From: Hyphomicrobium sp.
GTDB taxonomy: Bacteria; Pseudomonadota; Alphaproteobacteria; Rhizobiales; Hyphomicrobiaceae
Reading direction: 5' to 3'
Assembly: GCA_003987725.1 (NCBI GenBank)
Contig: RXJH01000013.1
Location: 321,978 to 385,977 of the forward strand
Length of the DNA: 64,000 bases
In this document: positions 54,775-63,837 of the stretch, piece after piece
Numbering within the stretch: the first letter of the stretch is position 1
Layout: every line of letters begins with the position of its first letter
Notes under the pieces: generated by a model
The model's database searches: none
Told to the model about the DNA's origin: nothing
The model's input: the letters and a program-made list of their open reading frames with translations, nothing else
Made by a program: the position numbers and the translations under genes

Positions 54775-55575
54775 ATGCGGTTCAAGCTGACGTTAGCGAT
54801 CATCGCGAGTTTTGTGGCGGCGCCGGCCGTCGCTGCCGATCGGCAGTTGCCCGGACAAGCCGCGCCGGCGCGCGGTGTCTACGTCGGCGTCTTCGGCGGT
54901 GGGGGCTTCGGCACTGGGACTGACGTCACTCAGCTCGGCACCGCCTTTTTTCCCGAGGTCGCGGGAGGTCCGTTAGCCGTCAATGCTCGGGGACACACTG
55001 ACAGCGGCGGTGTCGGCTTCGTCGGCGGGCAGGTCGGTTACGAATTTTCGCACGGCTCGGTTTTGCCAGCCTTCGAGATCGAAGGTCTCTATCTCGCCAA
55101 CGGGACCCGCCGCGCGACGCTGCAAAACCCCACTGACCGGCTTCCTGAGCATACGTTCGACGATACGTTCCCGATGGATAGCTCCGTTGTTCTAGCGAAT
55201 CTGGTTGTCAGCTTTCCGACGTCCTATCCGGGCGTGACGCCCTATATCGGCGGCGGCATCGGTGGCGCCCGCGTCGCCATCGATGGCGCGAATTCCCTTC
55301 AGACCAGCCCGGCGGAGGCTGGCATCAACCACTTCAACTCCGGCCCCGATTCATCCGCCTGGACCTTCGCGGCACAAGCCAAGGCCGGCGTTCGCGTGGC
55401 TCTAAGCAGCAACGCCTACGTGTTCGGCGAGTATCGCTACCTGTACGTCGGCTCCACCGATCAAATTTTCGGGCCCACCGTGTACGACACCCATGTTCCC
55501 ACCAGCGCCTGGACGGAACGCTTCGGCGATACGTCGTACCATCTGGGAACCGCGGGCATCGGGTTCAATTTCTAG
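54775..55575 (+). CDS. Outer-membrane beta-barrel protein (porin/Opa-like family)
   Basis: In this protein of about 266 residues, the signal peptide MRFKLTLAIIASFVAAPAVA precedes alternating polar/aromatic strands (VYVGVFGGGGFGTGTD, GGQVGYEFSHG, AFEIEGLYLANG, VTPYIGGGIGGARVA, AYVFGEYRYLYVG). The C-terminus ends GTAGIGFNF, the terminal Phe typical of Bam substrates. An eight-strand barrel is likely. The start at 54775 fits the signal peptide; the 54730 start would add 15 residues before it. Confidence 0.88.
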   Translation: MRFKLTLAIIASFVAAPAVAADRQLPGQAAPARGVYVGVFGGGGFGTGTDVTQLGTAFFPEVAGGPLAVNARGHTDSGGVGFVGGQVGYEFSHGSVLPAFEIEGLYLANGTRRATLQNPTDRLPEHTFDDTFPMDSSVVLANLVVSFPTSYPGVTPYIGGGIGGARVAIDGANSLQTSPAEAGINHFNSGPDSSAWTFAAQAKAGVRVALSSNAYVFGEYRYLYVGSTDQIFGPTVYDTHVPTSAWTERFGDTSYHLGTAGIGFNF

Positions 55576-55649
55576 TTTGACGCCGTGAACGTGCCGCCGG
55601 GATTCGCGTCGCGGCGGCACGATGTTTCTCTTCTCAGCGCCCAGGCAGA

Positions 55650-56423
55650 CTATTTCGTCGTGTAGCCTCCGTTGACGAGGATCGTCTGCCCCGTCATCCA
55701 CCAGCCGTCCGAGACCAGGAAGCGGATCCAAGGAACGATGTCTTCGATGTGGGTCAGGCCGGTGGGGGTGAAGGCCGAAAGGGCAGCGGCGGTCTTGTGG
55801 TATGCGACGGCCTCGGCGCCTTCGGCCGGATAGAAGAAGGGCGTGTCCATCGGACCTGGGCCAATGGCCGTGACTGAGATCCCGCGCGACCCGAATTCCT
55901 TTGATGCTGCGCGCGTGAAGTGTTCCGCGGGAGCCTTCGTGCCCGCATAAGAGGAATAAAACGGCGTGTATGCGCCAAGCAGAGACGTTACCAGCGTGCA
56001 GATCTTGCCGTTGTCTGCGACGTGCTTGCCCGCCTCTTTGAGGAAGAAGAATGCCGCCTTGGCGTTGACCGCGCTCATCTCATCGTATTCCGCTTCGCTG
56101 ATCTCCACGATGGGTTTCTTCAGAACCTTGCCCACGGTGTTGATCGCGATATCTGGCCGGCCCACGCCGCGCACGACATCTGCGAAAAGTTTCTCGACCG
56201 CACCCGCCGATGTGAGATCGGCCTGAAACGCGACGCATTCGGCGCCTGTAGTCTTGACCGCGCAAACTGTCGCCTCGGCTTCGGCTTTGCTCGAGGCGCT
56301 GTTGTAGTGGATCGCGATCGCCTTCGCGCCCTGCGCCGCGAGATCTCGTGCGATCAACCCGCCGAGATTCTTCCCGCCGCCTGCGATAATTGCGGTTTTT
56401 CCTTTGATGCCGTGATCAGTCAT
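55650..56423 (-). CDS. SDR-family oxidoreductase
   Basis: The 257-residue protein has AIIAGGGKNLGGLIARDLAA as its nucleotide motif (a GGGxNLGG variant), YSSYAGTKAPAEHFTRAAS with YAGTK as the YxxxK pair, LVTSLLGAY for the Ser, and a C-terminus WMTGQTILVNGGYTTK typical of FabG-like SDRs. Substrate unknown. AGGAGG is 6 bases before the ATG. A LysR gene starts divergently 135 bases away and likely controls it. Confidence 0.88.
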   Translation of the reverse strand: MTDHGIKGKTAIIAGGGKNLGGLIARDLAAQGAKAIAIHYNSASSKAEAEATVCAVKTTGAECVAFQADLTSAGAVEKLFADVVRGVGRPDIAINTVGKVLKKPIVEISEAEYDEMSAVNAKAAFFFLKEAGKHVADNGKICTLVTSLLGAYTPFYSSYAGTKAPAEHFTRAASKEFGSRGISVTAIGPGPMDTPFFYPAEGAEAVAYHKTAAALSAFTPTGLTHIEDIVPWIRFLVSDGWWMTGQTILVNGGYTTK

Positions 56424-56558
56424 GGCGCCCTCCTGGCTTCAAACGCAGCCACGTTGGTGGCGCTTTCCGCCGCGCAACATATCGTCTAAAAAATTGATAT
56501 AAACCCGTATATTCTGGCATGACATGTCAGAATTGGCGAACAATTGAAGAGGGCTCTT

Positions 56559-57461
56559 TTGGACCGCATCGACCGCTTTCGCATCTTTACGCGCGTCGTC
56601 GATTGCGCGAGCTTCACGCGAGCCGCAAATACGCTTGATCTGCCGAGATCGTCGGTTTCCGCAGCTGTTCAGGAACTCGAAACGCGGCTTGGCACCAGGT
56701 TGCTCAACCGCACGACGCGCAAGGTCTCTCCGACCCACGACGGAACCGCATTCTACGAGCGCTGCATGCGCCTGCTCACGGATGTCGAAGAGGCCGAGAC
56801 TCTCTTCTTGAAGTCCACCGCGCTTCCGTCAGGAAAATTGCGGGTCGACGTGCCGGGCCGCATCGGCCGGATCATCATTGCGCCGGCGTTGCCCGAGTTT
56901 CTCGATCGCTATCGTGACATCCATGTCGAGATTGGCATGACCGATCGCGCCGTCCATCTTGTCGAGGACAATATCGACTGTGCGCTTCGTGTCGGACCTC
57001 TCCGAGACTCTGGCTTGATTGCGCGGTCGATCGGCGAACTGCGTCTGATCAATGTCGCGAGCCGAGAATATATCAAGAACCACGGCAGGCCCCGCTCGCC
57101 AGTCAGTCTGCAGAAGCACTGGGCGGTGGGTTATGCATCGCCGTCGACCGGGCGCGTCGACGATTGGGAATGGATCGATAATGGTGAGGTTCGTTCTTGC
57201 GCCGTCCCCCGTCGCGTGACGGTCAATAGCGCGGAAGGCTACATCGCTTGCTGTCTCGCCGGTCTGGGTCTCATTCAAATCCCAGCCTACGACGTGAAGG
57301 AATATCTCGCTTCGGGCGAGCTTGTGGAAGTGATGCGCGAGCATCGGGCCGCGCCCATGCCGATCACTCTCGTCTATCCGCATCGCCGGCATCTTTCGCG
57401 CCGGCTGCAGGTCTTCACTGATTGGCTGGAAGGACTTCTGAAAAAGGAAATCGCTATTTAG
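56559..57461 (+). CDS. LysR-family transcriptional regulator
   Basis: In this protein of about 300 residues, the winged helix starts DRIDRFRIFTRVVDCASFTR and AANTLDLPRSSVSAAVQELE, the standard LysR pattern. The effector domain has PGRIGRIIIAPALPEFLDRY and the LysR C-terminal form (CLAGLGLIQIPAYDV). Start is TTG at 56559, with AGAGGG 6 bases upstream; a TTG at 56544 lacks one. It represses or activates the SDR gene on the other strand, as its position suggests. Confidence 0.9.
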   Translation: MDRIDRFRIFTRVVDCASFTRAANTLDLPRSSVSAAVQELETRLGTRLLNRTTRKVSPTHDGTAFYERCMRLLTDVEEAETLFLKSTALPSGKLRVDVPGRIGRIIIAPALPEFLDRYRDIHVEIGMTDRAVHLVEDNIDCALRVGPLRDSGLIARSIGELRLINVASREYIKNHGRPRSPVSLQKHWAVGYASPSTGRVDDWEWIDNGEVRSCAVPRRVTVNSAEGYIACCLAGLGLIQIPAYDVKEYLASGELVEVMREHRAAPMPITLVYPHRRHLSRRLQVFTDWLEGLLKKEIAI

Positions 57462-57623
57462 CGGGCGGCAAGATGCGCGTGACCCTGAGTTCGAGAGCCC
57501 AGAGCGACGAAAACAGTCCCTCGCGTCCCTTGCATGCAAAACCGGCGCTGCGCCGTGCATCACAATGCTGTAATAGGATGTCGTCAGACTAATTTTGTTG
57601 GTTGATCGCGCTTGAGGCCGCAG

Positions 57624-58322
57624 ATGGGTCGTTTGGCAATCCTCGCGTCAAGTATCGGCATCGCGGCGCTGCTTTCGACGGCTCTTGCTCAGGAACGCAC
57701 GTCGCCGGTTATGACCCAGCAGGAGATCGCAGACCTCCTGGCGAAGTTGAAGCAGTCGCCGCCGGCGAAACCCACACCTCTTTGCGCGTTGCTTCAATCG
57801 CCGGCCGAGTGCCGCCTTTTCGCGATACCGGATGCCTTGAAGCCGCTTCCGGGTGGCGCAAATCACACCTTGCCGGGATTGGGGCAGCAGCCTTTAAAAC
57901 CCGTCGTTCCCGCGCTACCCGCAGAGACGCCCGCTGCCGTCACCGTAGCATGTCCGAAAGACGATCATTTTCACACCTGCCGCGTGATCGACGACCTCAC
58001 CAATGTAGGTCCGGGGCAAGCGGGCGTAACACTCTATCTTGGAGGCAGCCGCTCGGCCGAGCTGAGCAGGCGCGCCGCCGAGGGATTGCTCACCTCCGGT
58101 GAGGTGAAGGGATTGCTCAGCGAGAAGACGATCGGTCTGTTGCCGAAAGCCGTCGAAATCACGGCTGCCGACCGCGCTGTTGGTGTGCTCGCGAGCTCTG
58201 GCATCGCCAAAACGGGGCGCGGCGCGGCCGTCGTCGGTGTGGCGCTGATGACCTACGCGGCTTACGAGTATTTTTTTGGCCAGGATGAGAAGGCCCAGGA
58301 TCAAACGGAGCCGACGAAGTGA
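57624..58322 (+). CDS. Exported hypothetical protein
   Basis: This protein of about 232 residues has a signal peptide MGRLAILASSIGIAALLSTA with cleavage near ALAQ. Pro-rich N-terminal half (LKQSPPAKPTPLCALLQSPA) and a C-terminal half with a hydrophobic stretch GAAVVGVALMTYAAYEYFF. Four Cys. GAGG sits 6 bases upstream of ATG 57624; a TTG at 57612 is weaker. Function unknown. Confidence 0.6.
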   Translation: MGRLAILASSIGIAALLSTALAQERTSPVMTQQEIADLLAKLKQSPPAKPTPLCALLQSPAECRLFAIPDALKPLPGGANHTLPGLGQQPLKPVVPALPAETPAAVTVACPKDDHFHTCRVIDDLTNVGPGQAGVTLYLGGSRSAELSRRAAEGLLTSGEVKGLLSEKTIGLLPKAVEITAADRAVGVLASSGIAKTGRGAAVVGVALMTYAAYEYFFGQDEKAQDQTEPTK

Positions 58323-58459
58323 ATTAGACGAGAGTAATGCTCGCATCGCGTCATTCTTTTGACCCAGTTTGTCTATAAGGGTGCCGTTGCGGGATATCAG
58401 CGAATTGCGCGACGGTGTTCAAAATCACACCGCGTTTGCGAGCGTATGCGGAGCCCGCT

Positions 58460-59023
58460 ATGCGTATTCTTCCCCTCCTGCTATGGGCCGCGGTTGCGGT
58501 CATTCTCCTTACTCAGACCAGCACCGCGCGATCCCTCCTCGGCCCATTGGGATCGCCACAATCCGTTGCCGCGCCCGGAAATATCTTGCCGGCCTTCGTA
58601 TCACCGGGAACGCTCGGGGCATTTCTCACGGCCGTGCGTGAGGCAACTTTCAGCACCTCCGAAAGCCGTACCGCTGCGGAAGCCCTCAGCGCCAGATTTT
58701 TCGATGCCGAGGCCAGGAGCGACGTTCCTGAACGTCCCGAACCTGCAGCGGCGTTGGCAAATAGCGACGTTCACGTACCCTATATTTTCGCAGCCGCCCT
58801 TTTCGAACCAGCTCTCGTCAAACCGGACAGCGCTTCTCCCAAACACACAAAAAAACAACGACGCGTTGCGCGGCGTGCGCAAGCGCAGCAACCACGCGCT
58901 CGGAGCTTTGGAAGTGCACCGCGTCCAGTTCGGCACCGACCCGCTCGTGATCAACTCTCCAAAGCCGACCTTCGTTGGTTGAACGGCAAACTGAACGTCA
59001 GAAGCCATTTAATATTTGTTTAA
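58460..59023 (+). CDS. Exported hypothetical protein
   Basis: This protein of about 187 residues has a signal peptide or anchor (MRILPLLLWAAVAVILLTQT), then a polar chain and a basic C-terminal tail (KKQRRVARRAQAQQPRARSF). GGAG lies 8 bases before the ATG. A frame on the other strand overlaps but has no supporting signal. Function unknown. Confidence 0.5.
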   Translation: MRILPLLLWAAVAVILLTQTSTARSLLGPLGSPQSVAAPGNILPAFVSPGTLGAFLTAVREATFSTSESRTAAEALSARFFDAEARSDVPERPEPAAALANSDVHVPYIFAAALFEPALVKPDSASPKHTKKQRRVARRAQAQQPRARSFGSAPRPVRHRPARDQLSKADLRWLNGKLNVRSHLIFV

Positions 59024-59034
59024 AGGGTTTGGGT

Positions 59035-59589
59035 ATGCCGGCATCTTCCATTCAAATTTCCAATTTCACCACGCATGCAATCGACATGGAATACGATGTC
59101 GAGAGGATCATGTGGCGTAGCGTGGCCGATAGCGAGCATAGGCACGGAAGCACTCGGGATCAGGATCGCGGGACATCTTTGCTGCTTATGATGTGCGACG
59201 AGTTTAAGAAATCGCTCCGGGCGATGCACAGTCACGTCATTCTGTCGAACGCGCTGCGCAAACGTCAAAACCTCGCGCAAATTCATCTGTTCGTCGGCTA
59301 CGGCGGGGGCTTTTCCGAAATCCTACCGGTCGACGACATCGTGGCCGAAGTCATCAAAGAAGGGGCCGCTGGCGACGGCGATCTCAAAATTCTCTGCCAT
59401 TGGAATATTGATCGAAATGGGAGGACTGTCTTCCCGCATCAGCCGGGCCGCCTGATGGAGGTGGAGCGGATCATCAAACTGGTTCAGCTGAAACAACGAG
59501 CTGGCGAACTCATTGCGCTGGCGAATGCCTGCGCGGCCGAGGCGGATCAAAAAGGCGGAACCTGGCTTCGAACGCGCGGTAAAAGCTGA
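59035..59589 (+). CDS. Hypothetical protein
   Basis: In this 184-residue protein, soluble, no membrane segments, the body reads ILSNALRKRQNLAQIHLFVG, YGGGFSEILPVDDIVAEVIK, KILCHWNIDRNGRTVFPHQP. The ATG at 59035 is the best start (AAAGGGTTTGGGT before it). It is close behind 58460-59023 and may share its promoter. No family recognised. Confidence 0.55.
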   Translation: MPASSIQISNFTTHAIDMEYDVERIMWRSVADSEHRHGSTRDQDRGTSLLLMMCDEFKKSLRAMHSHVILSNALRKRQNLAQIHLFVGYGGGFSEILPVDDIVAEVIKEGAAGDGDLKILCHWNIDRNGRTVFPHQPGRLMEVERIIKLVQLKQRAGELIALANACAAEADQKGGTWLRTRGKS

Positions 59590-59711
59590 TCCTGCTTTCC
59601 TCCATCGATAAGCACTGGAGATGCCGCGCGCTAAGAGGTCAAAAGCAGACGTGCGCAATCAATTGCGAAGGTCGATCCAAGTCTGAATTCCAGTTGCGTC
59701 GCTGCGATCCA

Positions 59712-62114
59712 TCATTCCTTGAAATGAATGTTCACGAACGCGCTGAGCGGGTCGCCGACGAAAGCACCGGCGCCATTGGCTGCAATGAAATAGCGCTCGT
59801 TGGTGATGTTGTGAACGTCGAGGCGTATGCCCCAATGAGGTGCCTCGTAACCGATTTCTGCGTTGCCAATGATAAAGGAAGGAACTGAATTGAGATTGGT
59901 GAGATCGCTGAAGGTCTTGTCGCGGTAGTTGAGGCCACCACCAATCTGGAATCCATGAATCCCGGCCAGCGAGAAGTCGTAGGTCGTCCAAAGATTGGCA
60001 ATATAGGCTGGCACGCCCTGCGGATGAGCGCCAACTTGAGCGAGGTTCTGCGGCTGGTCCGTGATGATCGCATCTTGCGCTGTCATGTTGGCGAGGACGT
60101 GCCATTGATCCGTTAAGTGCGCATCGAGAGAGGCTTCGACGCCTTCTGTTCGCTGACTGTCGAAGACGACATTCTCGTTGAACACGGCGGCGACGTTATC
60201 GCGCGAAACCTGGAACGCCGCGGTAGTGAAGACGATCTTTTCGTCATAGGACGAGAACTTGATGCCGGCCTCGTACTGGAACGCCGATTCTGGCGGTCCG
60301 ATGCCATTCTGCGTATTCTCGGAATTGAAGTTGGTTAGGTTGCTCCTGGAAACCCCGAAATACGGTGCGACACCGGGAAACAATTTATAGAGCGTGCCGA
60401 CGTTCCAACTGACCGGCGCATCATCTCTGCTTTCAGTCACACCGGCGATAAGCGGGTCGCCTGTCGCCGGATTGCTCCGGCCGCCAGATACCAATGGAGT
60501 GAATGACGTATCCCACCAGTCCTTGCGGATACCTGCTCGGATCTTCCACTGGGCGGTCAGATCGATTTGGTCGGTTGCATAAAGGCTATAGTAGTTCGCC
60601 AAGAGCCGGTCATTGTCGCAGGAATGTTTGCTGTCGCAAAGGAACGTCAGCCCCGCGAGCGAAGTCTCTGGAGGAACCGGATTGAAAGCATCGGCAATGT
60701 TCGGAAGATCCGCCGTGGTTCGGCTCGTGGACATGGTCTGGTGCTGGTATTCGAAGCCGGTCAGAAGCGTGTTGCCGACGCTTCCGATCGCAAATTTCCA
60801 GACCGGCTCCAATTGATAATCAACATCATCGTCATCGTCGTTTTGCCGACGAAGCTGGCGGCCGACGACCTGGTCGAGCGTGCACGGCGCGCCAGTTACA
60901 GGATCCTTCTGCGTCGCCGGGTTGGTGCAGACGAAGGTTCTGGTGCTGTCGCCGTTTCGCACGGCTTCAAGTGTGCGATGAACATACGAGAAGCGGTTAT
61001 TGATGGTCAGGAAGTCGTTGACCTTCCACGCGTCGGTTAGCGTCGGCCGGATGAAATCCTGAATGGCGGACGCAAATGGCGTCGAGTATTTCGCGTCGAT
61101 TGAAACATCGGTAATCGGCGTGCCATGAAGATAGATCAGTCCGTAGGAATCCGGGGTTTGATCAAGGTGGCGCACGTCGAGTGCAAAGCCAATGGTGTGA
61201 TCACCCAAGTGCCAGCTAAAGGCTGGGCGGATTTCATAGTCTTGCGCTGCAAGGTCTCGGAATCCGTCCGTCCGCGACGCCATCGCGTCGATCCGATAAT
61301 CGAGTCCGGGAACCGTCGAGGGGCCTGTCACATAGAAATTGTCGGTTACGGTCCCGAATGATCCAGCCTGTAAGCTGTCGCCATAGTGAAATTCCGGCGA
61401 CGGCTGATAGTGGACGACATTGACCGTACCGCCCGGCGGACCGCTGCCAAACAGAGCCGAGCCTGGGCCTTCGAGAACCTCGATGCCCTGCACCCCGTTG
61501 AGCGAATGGGATAGGCCACCGAGTTGGTCGCCGTCCGAGAAGCCGTCACTATAGATTTGGGCGTTGAGACCGCGGATCAGAAAATGGTCAAAGTAGCCAA
61601 GCGCATCCTGTCCACCTGATACGATGCCGCTAGCGTTCGTGATCGCCTGCTGCACCGTGGTGTCGCCCTGCTCGTCGGCAACCTTCTTCGGAATAATCTG
61701 GATGTTGGCGGGAATATCCCCGAGCGGCGTGCCGGTCTTACCGAGGGCCGGCATTTGCAGCAAACCTTGGGCCGTAGCGGCGTCACCAGTGCTCCCAAAA
61801 CCGCCGCCTTGCGTCAGTTCTCCATTCGCCGGCGGTGCGCTGACTTCGGTGCCTGCGGGAGCCGGCAAAGCATTCTTTCTTTGGAGAGGCTTGGACTTGG
61901 AACTTGCCGACCTCACACCCTTAATGATCTCGGGCTTATGGGCCTGCGCTTCCGGCTGATTGGGCTGGCTGCCAACATCGACCGTTACAGGCGGCAATTG
62001 CGCGGGCTTGGAATCCTCCGCACGCGCGGCCGCAACAATGAGCGTGGTGGATGCCGAAACCGAGACAAGCAATCGCAACGCCCGGCGCAACAGCGCCGTA
62101 CTTGAACACGACAT
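59712..62114 (-). CDS. TonB-dependent receptor, siderophore type
   Basis: This protein of about 800 residues has a signal peptide (MSCSSTALLRRALRLLVSVS) and the TonB-box/plug region with VQQAITNASGIVSGGQDALG, DHFLIRGLNAQIYSDGF, SLNGVQGIEVLEGPGSALFG and GPPGGTVNVVHYQP (siderophore-type plug). It ends in a long barrel with a C-terminal DPLSAFVNIHFKE. It takes up a ferric chelate or other large ligand at the cost of TonB energy. The mature N-terminus contains an unusual Pro/Ser-rich spacer. The start ATG at 62114 has AAGGGG 9 bases upstream; earlier starts would cross the operator. Confidence 0.9.
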   Translation of the reverse strand: MSCSSTALLRRALRLLVSVSASTTLIVAAARAEDSKPAQLPPVTVDVGSQPNQPEAQAHKPEIIKGVRSASSKSKPLQRKNALPAPAGTEVSAPPANGELTQGGGFGSTGDAATAQGLLQMPALGKTGTPLGDIPANIQIIPKKVADEQGDTTVQQAITNASGIVSGGQDALGYFDHFLIRGLNAQIYSDGFSDGDQLGGLSHSLNGVQGIEVLEGPGSALFGSGPPGGTVNVVHYQPSPEFHYGDSLQAGSFGTVTDNFYVTGPSTVPGLDYRIDAMASRTDGFRDLAAQDYEIRPAFSWHLGDHTIGFALDVRHLDQTPDSYGLIYLHGTPITDVSIDAKYSTPFASAIQDFIRPTLTDAWKVNDFLTINNRFSYVHRTLEAVRNGDSTRTFVCTNPATQKDPVTGAPCTLDQVVGRQLRRQNDDDDDVDYQLEPVWKFAIGSVGNTLLTGFEYQHQTMSTSRTTADLPNIADAFNPVPPETSLAGLTFLCDSKHSCDNDRLLANYYSLYATDQIDLTAQWKIRAGIRKDWWDTSFTPLVSGGRSNPATGDPLIAGVTESRDDAPVSWNVGTLYKLFPGVAPYFGVSRSNLTNFNSENTQNGIGPPESAFQYEAGIKFSSYDEKIVFTTAAFQVSRDNVAAVFNENVVFDSQRTEGVEASLDAHLTDQWHVLANMTAQDAIITDQPQNLAQVGAHPQGVPAYIANLWTTYDFSLAGIHGFQIGGGLNYRDKTFSDLTNLNSVPSFIIGNAEIGYEAPHWGIRLDVHNITNERYFIAANGAGAFVGDPLSAFVNIHFKE

Positions 62115-62141
62115 GAGTTTTCCCCTTGGAACCCCGATATA

Positions 62142-62160
62142 GTTTACTTCAGAAGTAAAC
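62142..62160. promoter_or_regulatory. 19-bp perfect palindrome in front of the TonB receptor
   Basis: GTTTACTTC-A-GAAGTAAAC is an exact inverted repeat with a one-base centre. Its right side lies 28 bases upstream of the receptor ATG; on the minus strand TATATC follows it, a possible -10. It does not match the Irr box (TTTAGAA-N3-TTCTAAA) or the RirA pattern. An unknown repressor or activator of iron or substrate uptake is likely to bind. Confidence 0.65.
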
Positions 62161-62245
62161 AACTCGACCATAGACCAGATGGCTTATGGGTGAGCGCTCG
62201 GTGTCCGCTTTGGGTCAGGAGCGGTCGGAGCCGACGCAATCCGCC

Positions 62246-62923
62246 TCAGTTGGCGTAGGACAGCCACCCTCTGAAGCTGAGGCCCGCATAGAACAGGCTG
62301 ACGTTTGAAAAGCCTGCTTCGGTGAGCATGGCCTCTTCTTCCTGCGGCGTCAGGATCGTGAGCCGAGTGGCGATGGCCTGCCGCGAGTTTTCGAGCCGTG
62401 CGGGGTCCGTCACGTGCGGCGCTCCGAAGGCGACGTGACGAGCGATCCAGAGTGACCGTTCCGGTTCGCCTTGCGGAAAGCTGATGTGAGCGACGACGAA
62501 GGGAGCACCAGGCTTGAGGCGGCGGTGAAGCTGCTTGAGCGTTGCGAGGCGCTCGTCGCGAGGGATGAAGTGGAACGTCAGCAGCGATGTGGCGGCATCG
62601 AACGGGCCAGCCGGCGCATTGTCGATGTAGCCTTGATGAAGGCGGACGCGATCCGCATGCGCGCGGACGGTTTGCTCTGCCAATTGCAACATATCGGCGG
62701 ATGGATCTACTCCATCGAACGACCAGCCAGGATGGGCTTCAGCAAACGCGTTGAGTTCTAGCCCGCCCCCCGCGCCGAGGACCAACACGCGGCCATTCGA
62801 AGGCATCCGCTCCGCGAGCAGCATCGTTGTCATCCGATGCAAATCCGCGAAGCCAGGGACCTGGCGAGGCGGACCATCGGCGTAGGCGTTGACGGAATGT
62901 CCGGAGAATGGCGGCGCGTCCAT
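62246..62923 (-). CDS. Class I SAM-dependent methyltransferase
   Basis: The 225-residue protein has VLVLGAGGGLELNAFAEAHP (SAM motif I), FDGVDPSADMLQLAEQTV (motif II) and FDAATSLLTFHFIPRDERLA (post-motif). The C-terminus ends GFSNVSLFYAGLSFRGWLSY, as in methyltransferases adjoining receptor genes. AAGGGT precedes the ATG. Substrate unknown; located after the TonB receptor gene on the same strand but transcribed before it in the message order, separated by 131 bases containing the receptor operator. Confidence 0.85.
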   Translation of the reverse strand: MDAPPFSGHSVNAYADGPPRQVPGFADLHRMTTMLLAERMPSNGRVLVLGAGGGLELNAFAEAHPGWSFDGVDPSADMLQLAEQTVRAHADRVRLHQGYIDNAPAGPFDAATSLLTFHFIPRDERLATLKQLHRRLKPGAPFVVAHISFPQGEPERSLWIARHVAFGAPHVTDPARLENSRQAIATRLTILTPQEEEAMLTEAGFSNVSLFYAGLSFRGWLSYAN

Positions 62924-63052
62924 GCATTACCCTTGGCTCGGTCTCGGCGGGATATGATGAGCGCACATGGAACTTCAAGGCAAGGCAGTTCGACGAGTGC
63001 GAACGAGCTGAAGCTCGCTCGCACGACGCAACCACGAGACGCCGCGTCCGCC

Positions 63053-63736
63053 TCACTTCTTCCGGAACTGATCGAGGCTCAGGATCTTGGCGCCACCTTC
63101 GGGCGCCGATTCCTTCGCGGCCTCGGCGTCGTCTCCGTCCTTCGGCGCCTCTTCTCCGGCGCGCGTCGCCGGTTCCGGATTGGGAGGGATCGAATGCTCG
63201 GACTTCACTGCCGCCAGCGGCGGCGCGCCTGTAAGCGCATCCTTGTCGCCACGCGGCTTGCGAGACGTGCGCGGCTTCTTGGTTTGCGTGCGCGGAATGT
63301 CCGTCGCGTCGCCTGTGTGCTCGTAGGTGGCGTCCGCAGTCAGCGCACGCGGCACCGGCGGCGCATCGCGATCGCTGGCTTCCTCATCGAACTGCAGCCC
63401 ATAGCGCACGCTCGGATCGATGAAGACCTTGATGGCGGCGAAGGGAATGACGAGCCTTTCAGGGATGCCGTCGAACGTCAGCTTCACCTCGAAGCGGTCG
63501 TCGGACACGATCAGATCCCAGAACCGGTGCTGGAGAACGATCGTCATCTCGGTCGGATATTTTTCCTTCAGCCGCTTCGACAGGATCACGCCGTGCGCCT
63601 GGGTGTGGAAGGAGATGTAGAAATGGTGCTCGTTGGGCAACCCGGTCTTCACGACCTGTTGCAGAACCGCTCGCACAACGCCCCGCATCGCCTCCTGTTG
63701 CAGCTTTGCGTAATCTATGGACGGCCCCGATGCCAT
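63053..63736 (-). CDS. sspB: SspB-type ClpXP adaptor
   Basis: In this 227-residue protein, the N-terminal 120 residues are the SspB fold (LVLQ..., FYISFHTQAHGVILSKRLKE, MTIVLQHRFWDLIVSDDRFE, VKLTFDGIPERLVIPFAAIK, FIDPSVRYGLQFDEE). A long acidic Pro/Ala/Glu linker leads to a C-terminal ClpX-binding motif (GAKILSLDQFRKK). It tethers ssrA-tagged polypeptides to ClpXP. The gene lies next to a tmRNA segment, which encodes the tag it recognises. Confidence 0.92.
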   Translation of the reverse strand: MASGPSIDYAKLQQEAMRGVVRAVLQQVVKTGLPNEHHFYISFHTQAHGVILSKRLKEKYPTEMTIVLQHRFWDLIVSDDRFEVKLTFDGIPERLVIPFAAIKVFIDPSVRYGLQFDEEASDRDAPPVPRALTADATYEHTGDATDIPRTQTKKPRTSRKPRGDKDALTGAPPLAAVKSEHSIPPNPEPATRAGEEAPKDGDDAEAAKESAPEGGAKILSLDQFRKK

Positions 63737-63837
63737 GCCTAAGCCTTCAATAGCTAATTCCTCGCCTGACCTCTGAAATCAGATTTGCCGTCCCGTCAAG
63801 TCCAAGTGCCATGAGACCCCGCTTGGAACGCAGTAAA

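Noticed and set aside
62142-62160. Irr box or RirA box
   Set aside because: The palindrome does not fit either consensus; kept as unassigned operator.
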